Assembly (NCBI GenBank): GCA_022559845.1
Contig: CM040118.1
Location: forward strand, 441,500,053 to 441,564,052
Direction of reading: 5' to 3'
DNA: 64,000 nt
Source of the DNA: Amorphophallus konjac
Lineage: Eukaryota; Streptophyta; Magnoliopsida; Alismatales; Araceae
Shown here: positions 1-12,713 of the stretch, piece by piece
How the letters are laid out: each line of letters opens with the position of its first letter
Numbering within the stretch: the first letter of the stretch is position 1
Translations under genes and position numbers: made by a program
Notes under the pieces: model-generated
Database searches by the model: none
What the model saw: the letters and a program-made list of their open reading frames with translations, nothing else
What the model was told of the DNA's origin: nothing

Positions 1-1922
1 GGGTAAACATCCATGATGAGAATACCAACCTTCCACACTCTGGAAGGGATCAAAACAACGCACAAATGGCTTGAAATGGGTAATTCCACTGAATTGACCC
101 TAAATGAGTCACCGGGGTTCCCGGGCTCGTACCGGCCCCAAATGACAACCAATCGACACAAAAATAGCGGATCTGGAATGCTGGCATTCCAGGGGTTCGA
201 TTGATACCAACTGATCTAAAAATCATCGATGTTTTTTGGCGAAGCCTGCAAACACCCCAAAAGCATGATTTTACCCCAACAAGACAAAACCCACTCGTAT
301 GCTCACCATTCGACGTGAAACTTTGAGGGGACGTAGAGGAGAAGTAGAGCTTCTGTCTCCCTACCTCCACCGATGATTCCGTGCACTGTAGTGACTAAAC
401 CACGTCGAAAATGCCAAATCAATGAACCGCGCCATCTCGGAATCCACCGAGGGATCGCGTCTCGCCACGCTCAAACCGTCGCCCCATTCTGCGTCCCGAT
501 CACTCCATCGCGTCTCCGCCTCGGCCAGCTCTCCACGGTCACGCGCGCCGCGTTAAACGGCCCAGAGACGAGAGAGAACGAGGGAGAGAAGGAGATGAGA
601 GAAATGAGGAAGGAGAGAGGGGGTTGAGGGTTACATAGAAGAAATTAGGAAATTTTCTTAATTTCTGAAAATTCTAATTTTTGTGTCGAAAATCCACTAA
701 TTTATAAAAATACGTAAAAATAGCCGAAACGATCCTCTCAAAGAGTACATCGCTGCTGTAACGTCCTCGAGTCGATGAACTAAGAAATAAACTCACCGCA
801 TGGTTCCGTAATTTGTACGAGAGAAAAACCCACACGGATCGTAAAACTCAACTCAGGACCCACAAAAATGATCTGAAACCCTCCAATAAGGATCCAAAAG
901 ACCTAATAAGAATCTGATAAGAATCCATGGCATTACAGGAGAAGACAATGTCATGAAGGGCCATGCTACCTCTATTCTAAATTGAAGCAAAAAGGCAAGG
1001 TACACTGAGTAACTAGGGGTGATGGTGTCTAATCAACGTGCACTCCCACGTCAAAAGGTACATGCTTCACTTGACTGCTCGTAAAAGCAATAACCGTTGG
1101 TATTCGATAATGATTTCAAAATGAAAAATTTGAATATGTAGTGCTCATGAATAAAATCAGAAACGTCTAAGTGTTTAACCTAAATACTTCTTTTGTGGCT
1201 TTCAAAAGGGCTTTTGGAATTGAATGAGTAGGATGAAAAGAGGTTAATTTGGTCTATATATGTATCTCGGGTTCATTTCTATTAATGTTGAATGCAGATA
1301 TTTTCAAAATGCTATTTTTTTAGAAACTCAGAATTCATCAGTTTTAAACCAACCTGAATATAAGGGCTTTATCATTTGATTTCTATAACTAAAGAATCTA
1401 AAAAATCTTTAACTCTACATTTATGAACTTGGCTTAGGATGAAGAACATCCATCTTATCATCTCTTGGATCTGTGCCTCAAAAAATTCCAAGTGTCGACT
1501 CCTTGCGTCCAGACTTCTATCTGGTTGGCTTTTGTCCTTAAGATAATTTGGCCTCTTAATGCTCTTGCTCATATGCTATCTACTTTCTCTGAACAATCTA
1601 CATAGACTCTCCTAGCTGCCATGAAAGCATCACCACTCTCAACAATTGTCATCATCTCAACAGTTGGTTTACATTTTCCTTCCTCCATGCATTTCATAGA
1701 AAACCTTAAAAATCTAAAAATCAGAAAACCAAAATTTTTGAAAAACCTAAAAACCAAATCTATTTTATGGATGCAAAATTGCTATCTGATTGCATCTTCC
1801 TGCTGATCAATGGCCTGCATATATTTGTCCCTCATGTTTCAGCCTGTGTTGCCTAGCAATGACTTCATGGCCTCCAATGTCACCTTGTGTGAACTGTTCA
1901 TGCCAAGCTAAGGGACCTAACA
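1..1922. other. Degenerate intergenic or ancient repeat DNA
   Basis: No reading frame here has recognisable protein similarity. Bases 600-720 are A/T-rich, and the minus strand of about 640-790 resembles the A/T-rich tracts seen in some gypsy LTRs, but I find no matching second copy, so I do not call an LTR. The short frames at 373-627 and 1372-1757 look like chance. The simplest reading is old repeat DNA too decayed to classify by eye. Confidence 0.4.
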
Positions 1923-2295
1923 ATTGGTATCATGGTCTTTAGAACCATGCTTGTATTAACAGGGAGCCCAACAATCTGCTCCTACATTTGGCTGCTCTAG
2001 AACTCATAGCATCTAACATCACAATGACTCATAGTTGCATATTCTGTCTTGTTACTTGACATACAAACTCTCATGTTATCTCTCTTTATTGCTTGCTGAG
2101 TGGAAATTTTTTTTTACCCTGGATCTCGTGCTACTCCATGTGCTCATTTTATGACTTTGAAATTGGCTTTTAGTTGTGTCCTCTTTGCTAATGGCAAAGG
2201 GGGAGAAGTTTTGAGATGAGTCATAGTTGCTTTTAGAGATGACTCATGACAAACTCACAATGACTCATAGTTGCCATCATCAAAAAGGGGATGAA
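1923..2295 (+). mobile_element. Remnant of a copia-like internal region
   Basis: At 1923-1932 there is attggtatca, the start of the initiator-methionine tRNA primer site used by many plant LTR elements, but it diverges at once from the usual AGAGC. About 2195-2215 has the purine-rich gcaaagggggagaag, and 2278-2292 has catcaaaaaggggat directly before an LTR that begins TGTTGGG. Sirevirus-like elements typically end with such polypurine tracts. If 1923 is a real primer site, only about 370 bp of internal DNA remain, so this is a deletion derivative. No coding sequence is left. Confidence 0.4.
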
Positions 2296-4260
<1,965 letters not shown>

Positions 4261-4460
4261 ATATATTTCTCCTCCCATCCGTTCTTCCAATGCCTTCCCA
4301 ATGTCTATCCTACCACATACAACATGGGAAACGAATGAAGACACAAGAAAAGGGAGGTGTAAAAACCTGTGATCGCCACCAAGGTGCCGAACGTGATGAA
4401 CACGCCGTACCTTGGAAAGAGGGAGAGGTACTCGACTGACCTGCAACGCTGGGAAGATGG

Positions 4461-5785
4461 ACGGTTCAGGAAGAACCGCCTGTAAGATGCACGGTCTTAC
4501 GATAGACCGTTTAAGAACGCTGCAGAAGATGCGGGAGGAAGCACTCCTGGCAGTTGAACAGCTCTATCACGATCGCAGGAAGAAAAAGGACGGTACAGGC
4601 TGCAGTGCACGTCTTCTTGAACAGACTGTAGAGAATCGCGCAAGACCACCAAGCCAGAAGTCACAAAGGGTCCAGCCTCCACCCTCTCCGGCCGGCCATA
4701 GGGGATGGGCCTTGTGCTAGGGATTGCTGACCTGCAAAACGACGTGAAAACATAAAGAGAAAACCAAGATTAAAACTGAAAAGTGTAGTAGATGCCAAAA
4801 TAACAAGAAATAAACATGAATAAGTGGAGGGGGGGATACCTGGGGGATTTTAAACCCCTAGGGTGTCATCAACGTGGGTGGGTGTGTGCATGGCAATGAA
4901 GATGAAGAAAAACGTGGGGAGAAAGTGAGAAAAGTGATGCATGCAATGGAAAAGAGGACAAAATGTATCAAACACATAGGACTTAAAAAACTTGACTACG
5001 CCCTGAACCGGAGGCTTATATGGACGTGGACGTGGAAAGCCTCCCTCCTTGGTGTTAGGTCTCTCAAGAATGCGGCAGGGCTTCGCCGTCGACCAAAAAT
5101 CTCCCCCCTTTCAAACCCGGCCTTTAGGGTCTATTTATAGAGCACCTAAAGTCCTAACTCGAAATTAGGGTTTAGAAGCATTTTCAGGTCAAGATGATCA
5201 AAGGAAAATCATAGATAATCAAATTATCTCTCATCCAGTCGAAACGACACTCAAAATGGTTCATTATCCACGGAGAAAATGACGGGAGAAGTTGGGGATA
5301 AAACCACGGATAAAGAGATAAAATCTGTTGAAATTCAGGAATCGAACGGATGAACGGTTTTATGATAGACCGTTCAACTGGATGTGCGGTCATGTCTTGT
5401 CCGTCCAACCTCGTCAGTGGAAATTCAAAATAAACCATAAATAATCCAAATTATCCATTGAACTGACCGAAACCTTCACCGTTTGACTCTCATAGATGAA
5501 CGGCTCAGATGAGACCGTTCAAAGGTAAAGCGGCCAAAGACAAACCGTTCTAGCCTTGTCGGTGATAAATAGATTAATTGGATAATTATCTGAGAACACC
5601 ACCAAGCGCAGGACTCTGAGAGATGAGCAGCTACCATCCGTCCGTTCATCAAGTTGAACGGCCAGAGGAGAGCCGCATAAATGCTTGTCGGTGGAAATTT
5701 TTAAAATTTACCAAAATATTCTAAAATAGTTGGATGGTCTACAGGAAACCGCGCATTGATTGAGCGGCCAGGGATGCACCGTACA
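4461..5785. repeat. CGGT...ACCG palindrome clusters in the Tat LTR
   Basis: Imperfect inverted repeats of about 20-22 bp with half-sites CGGTYY and RRACCG around an 8-10 bp centre. Examples are acggttcaggaagaaccgcc at 4461-4480 and acggtcttacgatagaccgt at 4491-4510. Others lie near 5353, 5384, 5498, 5530, 5657, 5733 and 5762. The same motif recurs elsewhere in this element (39.7, 40.4-40.8, 43.6-43.9 and 63.4-63.8 kb). Function unknown. Confidence 0.75.
5131..5140 (-). promoter_or_regulatory. Probable TATA box of the Tat LTR
   Basis: Minus strand reads CTATAAATAG, a near-ideal plant TATA box inside the LTR. Transcription toward lower coordinates would leave roughly 850 bp of R-U5 before the LTR end at 4256. 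In the complete 5' LTR the same box, outside this window, would drive the genomic RNA. Confidence 0.6.
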
Positions 5786-5876
5786 TGTACATGGGTGTTG
5801 AAACTCATAGAAAAGCCCAATGAACCAAAACCAAGGCCCGTTAAGCCCTGAATCAACTCGGACCTAACCAGGGAGG

Positions 5877-5881
5877 GAGGC
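5877..5881. repeat. Target-site duplication of G1 (left copy)
   Basis: GAGGC directly precedes the first G1 LTR and is repeated at 38585-38589 directly after the last G1 LTR. This shows the whole three-LTR structure occupies one insertion site. Confidence 0.9.
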
Positions 5882-6653
5882 TGATGGGAATCGACGCCGA
5901 GCAAGTACTTTTCAATTTACATTTATGTCCTTTAGTTTATTTTTATATCCACGGGAAAGTATACGCGCAATTGTACGGCTTTATCAACCAATGCGTCACT
6001 CCTGTAGATTGTGTGGGTTTCTATGTAATTTGCCGGTAGGACCAGCAAGGGGGCCCTCAGCCCTTTCCCATTCGTCCACCTAGACCATGTGGGGCTGGTC
6101 AACTAGCCTAGGTGGCCTTCTAGATGAGTTGAATGTCAATTGCCACATGGGTAGACAAAGGGGGTGATTTTTCCTTGGTAGGCTACCTACCAAGTCAAAT
6201 TGTCTCCCTTGCCACTCCATAGTCAATAGGCCGCCCCCCTTCAATTTTTTATTGTATTTTTTTTGTGTTTGTGGCATGCCATCCAGACCCTCCATCTCCC
6301 ATCCCTAGATCCAAGGGTTGAGTGATGGGGACATCACTTACCACTTCCCATTTCCCCGTGGGTCCCGATGCTTGCCACTATTTTCATCTCAAACTTCTGA
6401 GTCTAGCTATGTAATTTTTACATTTTTCTCGAGTCTTAAAATCATGTAATTTTCCTTTTATTGAGTCAAGTACCTAAGTTAGTAAGTCATCTACCTATGT
6501 CTAAGGTTTCATTAAGTGGCCAAGAGGGTTAATGGGTTATCATATCTTATTGGGCCATATCATTAGCTTGGCCCATGGGCGCCCCTCTCCCCACCCCTTG
6601 GTCTTCTGTCATTAGTCCTTTTTCACAGGGACTTTTTGTAAAATGGGGATTTC

Positions 6654-6663
6654 CTATATATAG
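6654..6663 (+). promoter_or_regulatory. Probable TATA box of G3 LTR
   Basis: CTATATATAG lies about 330 bp into the LTR, followed within 70 bp by the pyrimidine-rich tract (tctctct repeats from 6729), a common arrangement at the start of plant retroelement transcripts. Confidence 0.5.
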
Positions 6664-8722
6664 GACCCCAACCCCCCTCTTTTGAGGCAAGGAAGTATTA
6701 AGCAAATTTGAGCCACTTAAAGTGCATATCTCCCTCTCTCTCTAACTCTCCCTCTCTCTCTAACTCTCCCTCTCTCTCTTTCTTCAAGGGGCGAACCCCA
6801 CTCCTCTCTCCTCTCCTCCCTTGGGCGCAACAGCCCCTTCACCTCCCCCTCCCCCTGCCACCTCAGCTGCCACCTCACCCCCTCCACCCTTTCATATTCC
6901 AAGGCCATAACTCCCTTCAATTCCCTCCACTTCCCAAGCAACCTTTCACCTTCCCTAGACAGCCCTCCCTATTCCCCATACACCACTTCATTCTCCAAAG
7001 CAACCTTCCCTCTCCCCCAAGCAGCCTTTCCACTCCCCCACACCCTCATTCATATTCCCAAGGAGAAATCTACCCCACCCCCAAGGAACTTGCGCACCCC
7101 ACCACCTCCATCTAGCCCCCTTGCCTTGGCCGACCCCTCCATCAACACCCAACCCAGCTGCGCCCCTCTCTCCCTCTCACCACCCATCTGACCTCTCTCT
7201 CCCCTACTCCACCCCCTCACACAAACCCCTACCCCATCATCCTTCATCCCCACCCACTCACCATCATTAACCACCACTCCAATCAACCTAGTTCATCCCC
7301 TATCCACTTCACTCTGTTCAGTCTGCAGGTGGCAGAGACAAGATCGTTTTACAGAAGCCGCCACGGAGTCAGCCGGAGACATCTGAGGATGTACCATACC
7401 TTTCTGGAAAGGTCGTCCAGATAGCTTCGCAGGCGAGGTGGAATCGTCCTGTTCCGAGTTCGGGGCCGTCCGGGAGAGCCATTCTCCCCCGACTGCGCCA
7501 GACTCCCTCCGCAGCTAGCCTGATCCCGATTTGAAGCTGCACCACGACCAACGGCGGAGGATTCAGACCGAAGACCCTTCATCAAACTTCTTCCTCCATC
7601 TGTTCCCAACCAGGAGCAAGAAACAGAACCTCATTCGGCATCCTGGGGCCAGAGTTCTGAATTTTCTCCCTCAGTCGCGCGGGTCTGCCTCCTGCAGTCT
7701 GCAGCGACCAGTTCCCACTCGTCGGCATCCCCCTGTCCACCCCGACCTCAGAAGGTGTTTCCGTCAGTTTTTCTGTGTAGAGGCTTTGTCCACGGTTCCA
7801 GCGACTCCGACGGTTCATGATTCGGCATCCAGGAGTGACTGGGGCAACTTCTGCAAGTTGCAGACAGAAATAGGGAGCCACCTGCCCCAGAATCTGTTGC
7901 TCTACTCAGACCTCCACTGCAGCCATCGACGACGTCAGAATAAATTGACATAAATCAGAAGCGTTTGGGTTCATGTTATGAAAAGATCCCTTTGGGCTCG
8001 TCATCGGAAAAATTCCTGGCAGAGATCTACAGCAACTACACCGCCTATCTATCGCCAACCACAGCAAGCAGTCTGGTTCGGTAGCGGCTCCTCCTCGTGG
8101 GCTTCTCGATCAATCTACCCTTCTCGCCTGGCCGGCTTACCACCCCTCCCTGTGGGAGGTAGTGTTTGTTTGTAATCAATTAATTCCCACCCCCGAGATC
8201 ACCCTCCTACGCGAGGTGTAGTGCATGTACTCTTGAGCAGGTTTTTATTTTTTGAAGCTTCATCGGCGCAATGTGCGGGGAACCCACACTTCCCCGCTCG
8301 CCCTCGTCTCCGACCGGGATCGGTGTCTTCACGCCGATCAGGTGAGCCACTCACACTACTCTTTGTCGGCTTTCTCTTGCTTAATTAGTATTGCATCCTC
8401 AGTACCGTCGGCGTAAGAGAGTGCCCGAACCCGATTTATCTTCTAGTTGCATGATTACCGCGGGTGAGTTGTGAGCGTGACATTTCAACCCTCGCCCTCG
8501 GCGTGCCGGTCGCCCTTGATTTTGGGCATCCTTGGCTCATTGGGATCTAATCCTGTCTGGCCAAACCCTTGGAGCCCCGAGGTCCAACCTCGGACCCTCA
8601 CCGCCATCGCCGGTCCTTCTACGGATCCGAGTGTGCTTACGCGAGTGAATCCGCCAGTGTGACGTTACCAACTTGTTGTGCTGCTTGCTATTCTAGGTCC
8701 AAGGGGTAGTTTCACATCAACT

Positions 8723-8734
8723 TGGTATCAGAGC
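8723..8734 (+). other. G3 primer-binding site (tRNA-iMet)
   Basis: TGGTATCAGAGC, complementary to the 3' end of initiator methionine tRNA, lies 3 bp after the LTR end. Confidence 0.85.
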
Positions 8735-8786
8735 ATCATCATCCATCATTGTGTCACATCATTGAGGTTGGATTTGGTTGGAAGCA

Positions 8787-8793
8787 TATATAA
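8787..8793 (+). promoter_or_regulatory. TATA box of G1 LTRs
   Basis: TATATAA within gcatatataagcttg. The same site occurs at 13176-13182 (LTR B) and 17568-17574 (LTR C). The G2 LTR has a similar block on its own sense strand (ctatatatgcttgtatttt, about 47332 and 52724), which supports kinship of G1 and G2. Confidence 0.6.
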
Positions 8794-10402
8794 GCTTGTA
8801 TTTTCATGTGAAAATTAGTGAAAATTCAGAAATGTTTTTGAATGCCAAGAAGGCTCTTGCGCCCCCAGCCCTCTCCCCCTAGTTTCCTCTCCTCAAACCT
8901 CCAGTTCTAGAGTGTATCAATCTTCTATCTCCCCCTCTCAACCTCTGATCTTCATTGGTGCCGCCGCCGCCGCCGTTCGTGCCGCCTTCGAGCCGCCGCG
9001 AATCCGTCTTCGGTTTTCTGTCCTGCTGGACAGAGGTGTCTTCCCAAAATTCTTGATACCAGCCACGGCCTCTTCATGGTTTCTAATTTTTATGGTGTGT
9101 TCCTATCTTCCATCCCATCATCCACAAAAACTTTCAGGTCGAAAATCCTTCGTTTGATATTTTTGCAATTTCGGTCTTCAACCACTCCCAGATCTGTCCT
9201 GTCTCTGTCTACAGTGACAGTAGCTCTGAGTGTCCCATCCCCGACCTTCTTTTTGATTTTTGTTTGGACTCCCCATTTTACTGGGAGTTCTTTCCATTAT
9301 CCTCTACATCCACCATTTTTCTTGATTTTTGATCCACCATCTATTCATTTTTCAAAATTCGTGTTCTATCTCTGCTACAATGCTTTTAGTCAATTCCCAG
9401 ATCCGACCACCTTCCAGTTCAAAAATCATAACAAATCACAGCCACCTCCAAACCTTTCAAAAAAACTATGTCCGTTTTCCTAGCTTGATTTCCTACAACT
9501 TTACTGAAGACCATAACTTCAGATTCGGACGTTCACAAATTGGTCAAAGGCAACTCTAGGGAAAGTTCCCTGCTAGTCTGAGAGTTCAGACACTGTACAA
9601 TAGCAACATTCAAAATTCGCAAATCAGAAGTACATGCTTTGTTATTTTTCTGTAATCCCATAGGGTTGCAGCCCTTCGAAGCAGCTTTCCAACGGCGCCA
9701 ATTTCGTCGTATTCCGACGTCGGGGATGATCGCACGAGCGCGCGCCGGAAAACAAAACCGGCAGATCTGTGGCCGGTCATTCCGACCGGTGCCGAATGGA
9801 GCCGCCTGGCCTCCGGCCGGCGAACCAGCGTGCCGCCAGCCCAGGGAATGCTTCCCTAAGTGTCCCCACTACAGTGGTGCCACCGGGTCCCACACGGTCC
9901 CTCCGGACAGCACATGGGCCCCACAGTCACAAGTTCGGGTGCTGCCGAAGAGACGCGAGAAGCCGCCCGTCAACCCGAATTCGGTCCTCCCGGACCCCAT
10001 TGTGTCTCCTTTTACCTCCCTGCGTGGAGTGGGCAGTGCTTCATTTCTGTAACAAGTGTGTAATATTATTCCGGGAGTACGAGTTTCGGCCGGAACCGTC
10101 TTCCCAACGCCGAGCACGTGGAGGTATCGTATTCGCTCCTTGCTTGGCATTTCGCTTATTTTCATATATGCTTTATATGCCGCTGCTAGAGAGCATGTTT
10201 TAGGACCTAGCTTGCCATATATATTTTCATATCACCGCTGCTGCGAGAGAGAGCGTGACCGTCCCGTGACCCGATCCGGGCACGAAAGTGTGAATTGACC
10301 ACCCTAGCTCTTGCCGGTTTCTCAACCGTGCACGTCCGACGCTTCCCTCGTTAAGGGACGATCGCGAGCTTGTCGTGTCCGTGGTCTCGTCCCGCATCAA
10401 TT

Positions 10403-10414
10403 TGGTATCAGAGC
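10403..10414 (+). other. G1 primer-binding site, copy 1 (tRNA-iMet)
   Basis: TGGTATCAGAGC three bases after the LTR A terminus. About 290 bp of non-coding leader follow before the gag start. Confidence 0.9.
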
Positions 10415-10700
10415 AAGTTTGAGTCTAGGGTGTCAAAAAAAAAGTGTATCATTTAAGTCTAAGTGTCTAAGTCGGTCTTAGGAGTTACATTTGCATACCA
10501 TTAGTCGGTATATCAAAAGGTGTTGTCCGAACGTTAGGCTACGCCTATCGGGAAGGCCGCACATTTGCGCGAGTGATCTTTGGATCGGTTAGCTCCGCCA
10601 CGTACCGAGTCTTGGTCGTCATGTCTAGGGTTGTAGTCCATTGTCTAGTTGGTTTATCTACTAGTGTCGACATGGCCATCCACTAGCTTCTCCGTGTCCC

Positions 10701-12293
10701 ATGGATTACTGAACACCCGGATCTTATCTATGGTGGCGATACTATCTCAAATGGAAGGACCACCCGAATCACCCCACTAGGCCCGACACCCAGGACTTCT
10801 ACGGGTCCGATGACCCAGGTGACTACCTAGAGTGGGAAGCCATTATGGACGACTACTTCGAGGTGTACAATATGTACGGGCCCATGCAAGTCGATGTTGC
10901 CAAAAGGCGACTTTTTGGTGAAGCCGCCGAAACATAGAGGGACATCAAATATTGGAGGGAGGATAGGAATCTAAGGCCCATCGAGTCATGGTGGGAAATG
11001 AAGAGAGCGCTTAGGAGGGTCTACTTTCCCCGCCCACCTACCTCCAACCACGGAGGTCATACCACTCACCAACCCCACCAACTCACCCACAATCAAGTGG
11101 GCCACACCTCTACCCAATCCCACCCCTTCACCGCCGTCCAAGCCCACCAAGGCGACCACAATCTAGTGGCCTGCCCAGTCACCTCCAACCAGCCTCCCCT
11201 TGGCACCCCCATCCCAGCCCACTCAAGTACCTCCAACCGAGTGGAAGCCCTGCTTATAGCCGAGCCTAGGACCACACCCAGGCCGAGGGACGAGGAGCGA
11301 GTCCACCCCAAGGTCCCTACTCCAACCCGCTCCTTTGAGGAATTCGAGAAAATGATTTCGGATTTGTTGGAAAGGATAAGAGTTTCTTCACCCTCGAGAG
11401 CTCCAATGCCACCACCCTCTACGTCCGAACGTGATTCGGAACCATCTCATTTGGACCCACCAAGGCCCGAGCCACCCGTATTTCTAACGGGTACACTATA
11501 CATCACCGAGCCGCTTTTTAGTTGGCTCAAGGATGGCTTGGTCCCACCTCCCTTTCCATCTATGGACCCCATCCTACCTATAGTGCCGGTCAACTCATTC
11601 CATACCACATTTCGATCTCGTCACCATGTTGATACGTTGGACGATCTTGTCATGAGATTAGATTCACAATGGGAGTTGACGCATCTTTTAGCCCGAGGCT
11701 TTGACCAACCCGCTAGTCTTAGCTTCACCCATCCGGCCTTCGGGTCCATTACCTCCGAGTGCACCGTAGGTTGTGTCACCACGGAGGTTCTTCTACTTCT
11801 CCCGCTACCGGACGAGCCCGAATTCATACCCTTTTGTCTGAGGGAGGAATCATACTTCTTGCCTACGATCCCCGTCCCACCCGTCACAATTCAAGAAGGT
11901 GACTATCCACACCTTCAAAACTTCTACACGTGGGACCGTGACTTGTGAGAACCCACCACAAGGGGTCATACCTTCTTTGATCCCTTTGACCCATTCCCTA
12001 GTGGATCCTTAGACCCTTCATATTCACTTCACTTCTTCGAGGGAGTCCGCTACCACACCCCTTCCCCACGGGCCGGGTCGTCTATGCCCACCAAGCCCGT
12101 ACCCTTACAAGATACACCATCATCTAGGGGAGATACTCTTGGCCCTCCCACATCCACATCCCATATGCATGCATGGCCCACCTTAGAAGGTCTAAGATTT
12201 CCGCATGATGTCGACCACCGATTACGTCAGATGCATGCATGGCACACATTCGGGTGTCCTGGTCCACCATCACCCATGTACGGGTCGGACTAA
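10701..12293 (+). pseudogene. gag: G1 gag-like polyprotein, copy 1
   Basis: One frame runs from ATG 10701 to TAA 12291-12293 (531 codons including the final stop) with internal stops TGA 10710, TAG 10935 and TGA 11946. It aligns with the G2 gag: the N-terminal block with DFYGSDDPGDYLEWEA and the RPIESWWEMK block are gag core. The CCHC zinc knuckle of G2 is missing. After a Pro-rich linker comes a stretch of about 250 residues (PEPPVFLTGTLYITEP, then HVDTLDDLV, then VTTEVLLLLPLP) that is also in G2 and lies where protease and pol would be; I do not recognise it. Copy 2 has TGG where this copy has TGA 11946, so that stop is a recent Trp loss. Copy 1 is the better preserved of the two. Confidence 0.8.
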
Positions 12294-12612
12294 CATTAGG
12301 TGTGTCTAGGGTCATAGATGAGTCGGTGTGCTTTTTCTTTGTGTGGTATGTATGTCTGCATGTGTCTTGTGCAAGTTCGTTGTCATTCTCTTATGAGTAA
12401 GAGGCGAGTGGACTCATTCGATGAGTATGGGATCGGTTCTATATCTACACCCGGATCTAGTCACCTATAGGGACTCAGCGGTGATTCCTAGTGAGTCTTC
12501 GAGCTGCTTCCTTCCCTTTAAGAGTGCCCCACTTGGAGTGTCCACCTTTAGCCCATAGCAGTTTACGCATATCGAGTATATATGGAATGAACAGGTGACG
12601 ATCATTTGGAGG

Positions 12613-12713
12613 GGAGCATACCCGCGCTACTTGGCACGGTGACGGATCCGCCGGAGTACTCGAGCATCAATACCCTACTCGACGGGGTCGAGTTCCTCCC
12701 ACCCAGGGAGAGT
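12613..12713 (+). pseudogene. Chromodomain-tail scrap and polypurine tract, copy 1
   Basis: The translation reads GAYPRYLAR then a stop, with a later piece YSTGSSSSHPGR in the same region. G2 has SYPHYLVRWRG...YSTGSSFSHPGR, so G1 retains only the two edges of the chromodomain region, with the middle deleted. The segment ends with a purine-rich run (cccagggagagt) immediately before LTR B. Bases 12294-12612 hold no recognisable gene. Confidence 0.6.

Larger units (their letters stand above)
6323..8761 (+). mobile_element. G3: LTR plus primer site and short stub
   Basis: Inserted in G1 LTR A with target duplication TTGAG (6318-6322 and 8762-8766). An LTR of 2397 bp runs from TGATGGGGACATCA at 6323 to TTTCACATCA at 8719. 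It is followed by the primer site and then only 27 bp ending again in TCACATCA. The element thus consists of one full LTR, a primer site and what looks like the last bases of a second LTR, as if the body and most of the 3' LTR were deleted. A pyrimidine-rich tract fills 6720-7300. Confidence 0.75.
5882..10399 (+). mobile_element. G1 LTR A (contains G3 insertion)
   Basis: Starts TGATGGGAATCG, ends CCCGCATCA and is followed by a primer site. It is 4518 bp long because G3 plus its duplicated target (2444 bp) interrupts it at 6322; without it the length is 2074 bp, matching LTRs B and C. G3 sits just upstream of the TATATAA box at 8787-8793, so it separates the upstream U3 from the core promoter. 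Short GC-rich frames at 9639-10298 recur in LTRs B and C and I do not regard them as genes. Confidence 0.9.

Noticed and set aside
373..627. 84-codon frame as a host gene
   Set aside because: No domain, no supporting splice or promoter context, surrounded by degenerate repeat DNA.
6708..7115. Pro/His/Ser-rich frame after the G3 TATA box
   Set aside because: Product of a pyrimidine-rich leader of low complexity; its antisense frames are also open.
9639..10298. Frames recurring in LTRs A, B and C (also 14158-14687, 37954-38483)
   Set aside because: They recur because the LTR is repeated; several overlapping frames on both strands, no domain.
10403..10414. tRNA-like match
   Set aside because: Only the 12-base primer site complementary to a tRNA end; no tRNA cloverleaf nearby.
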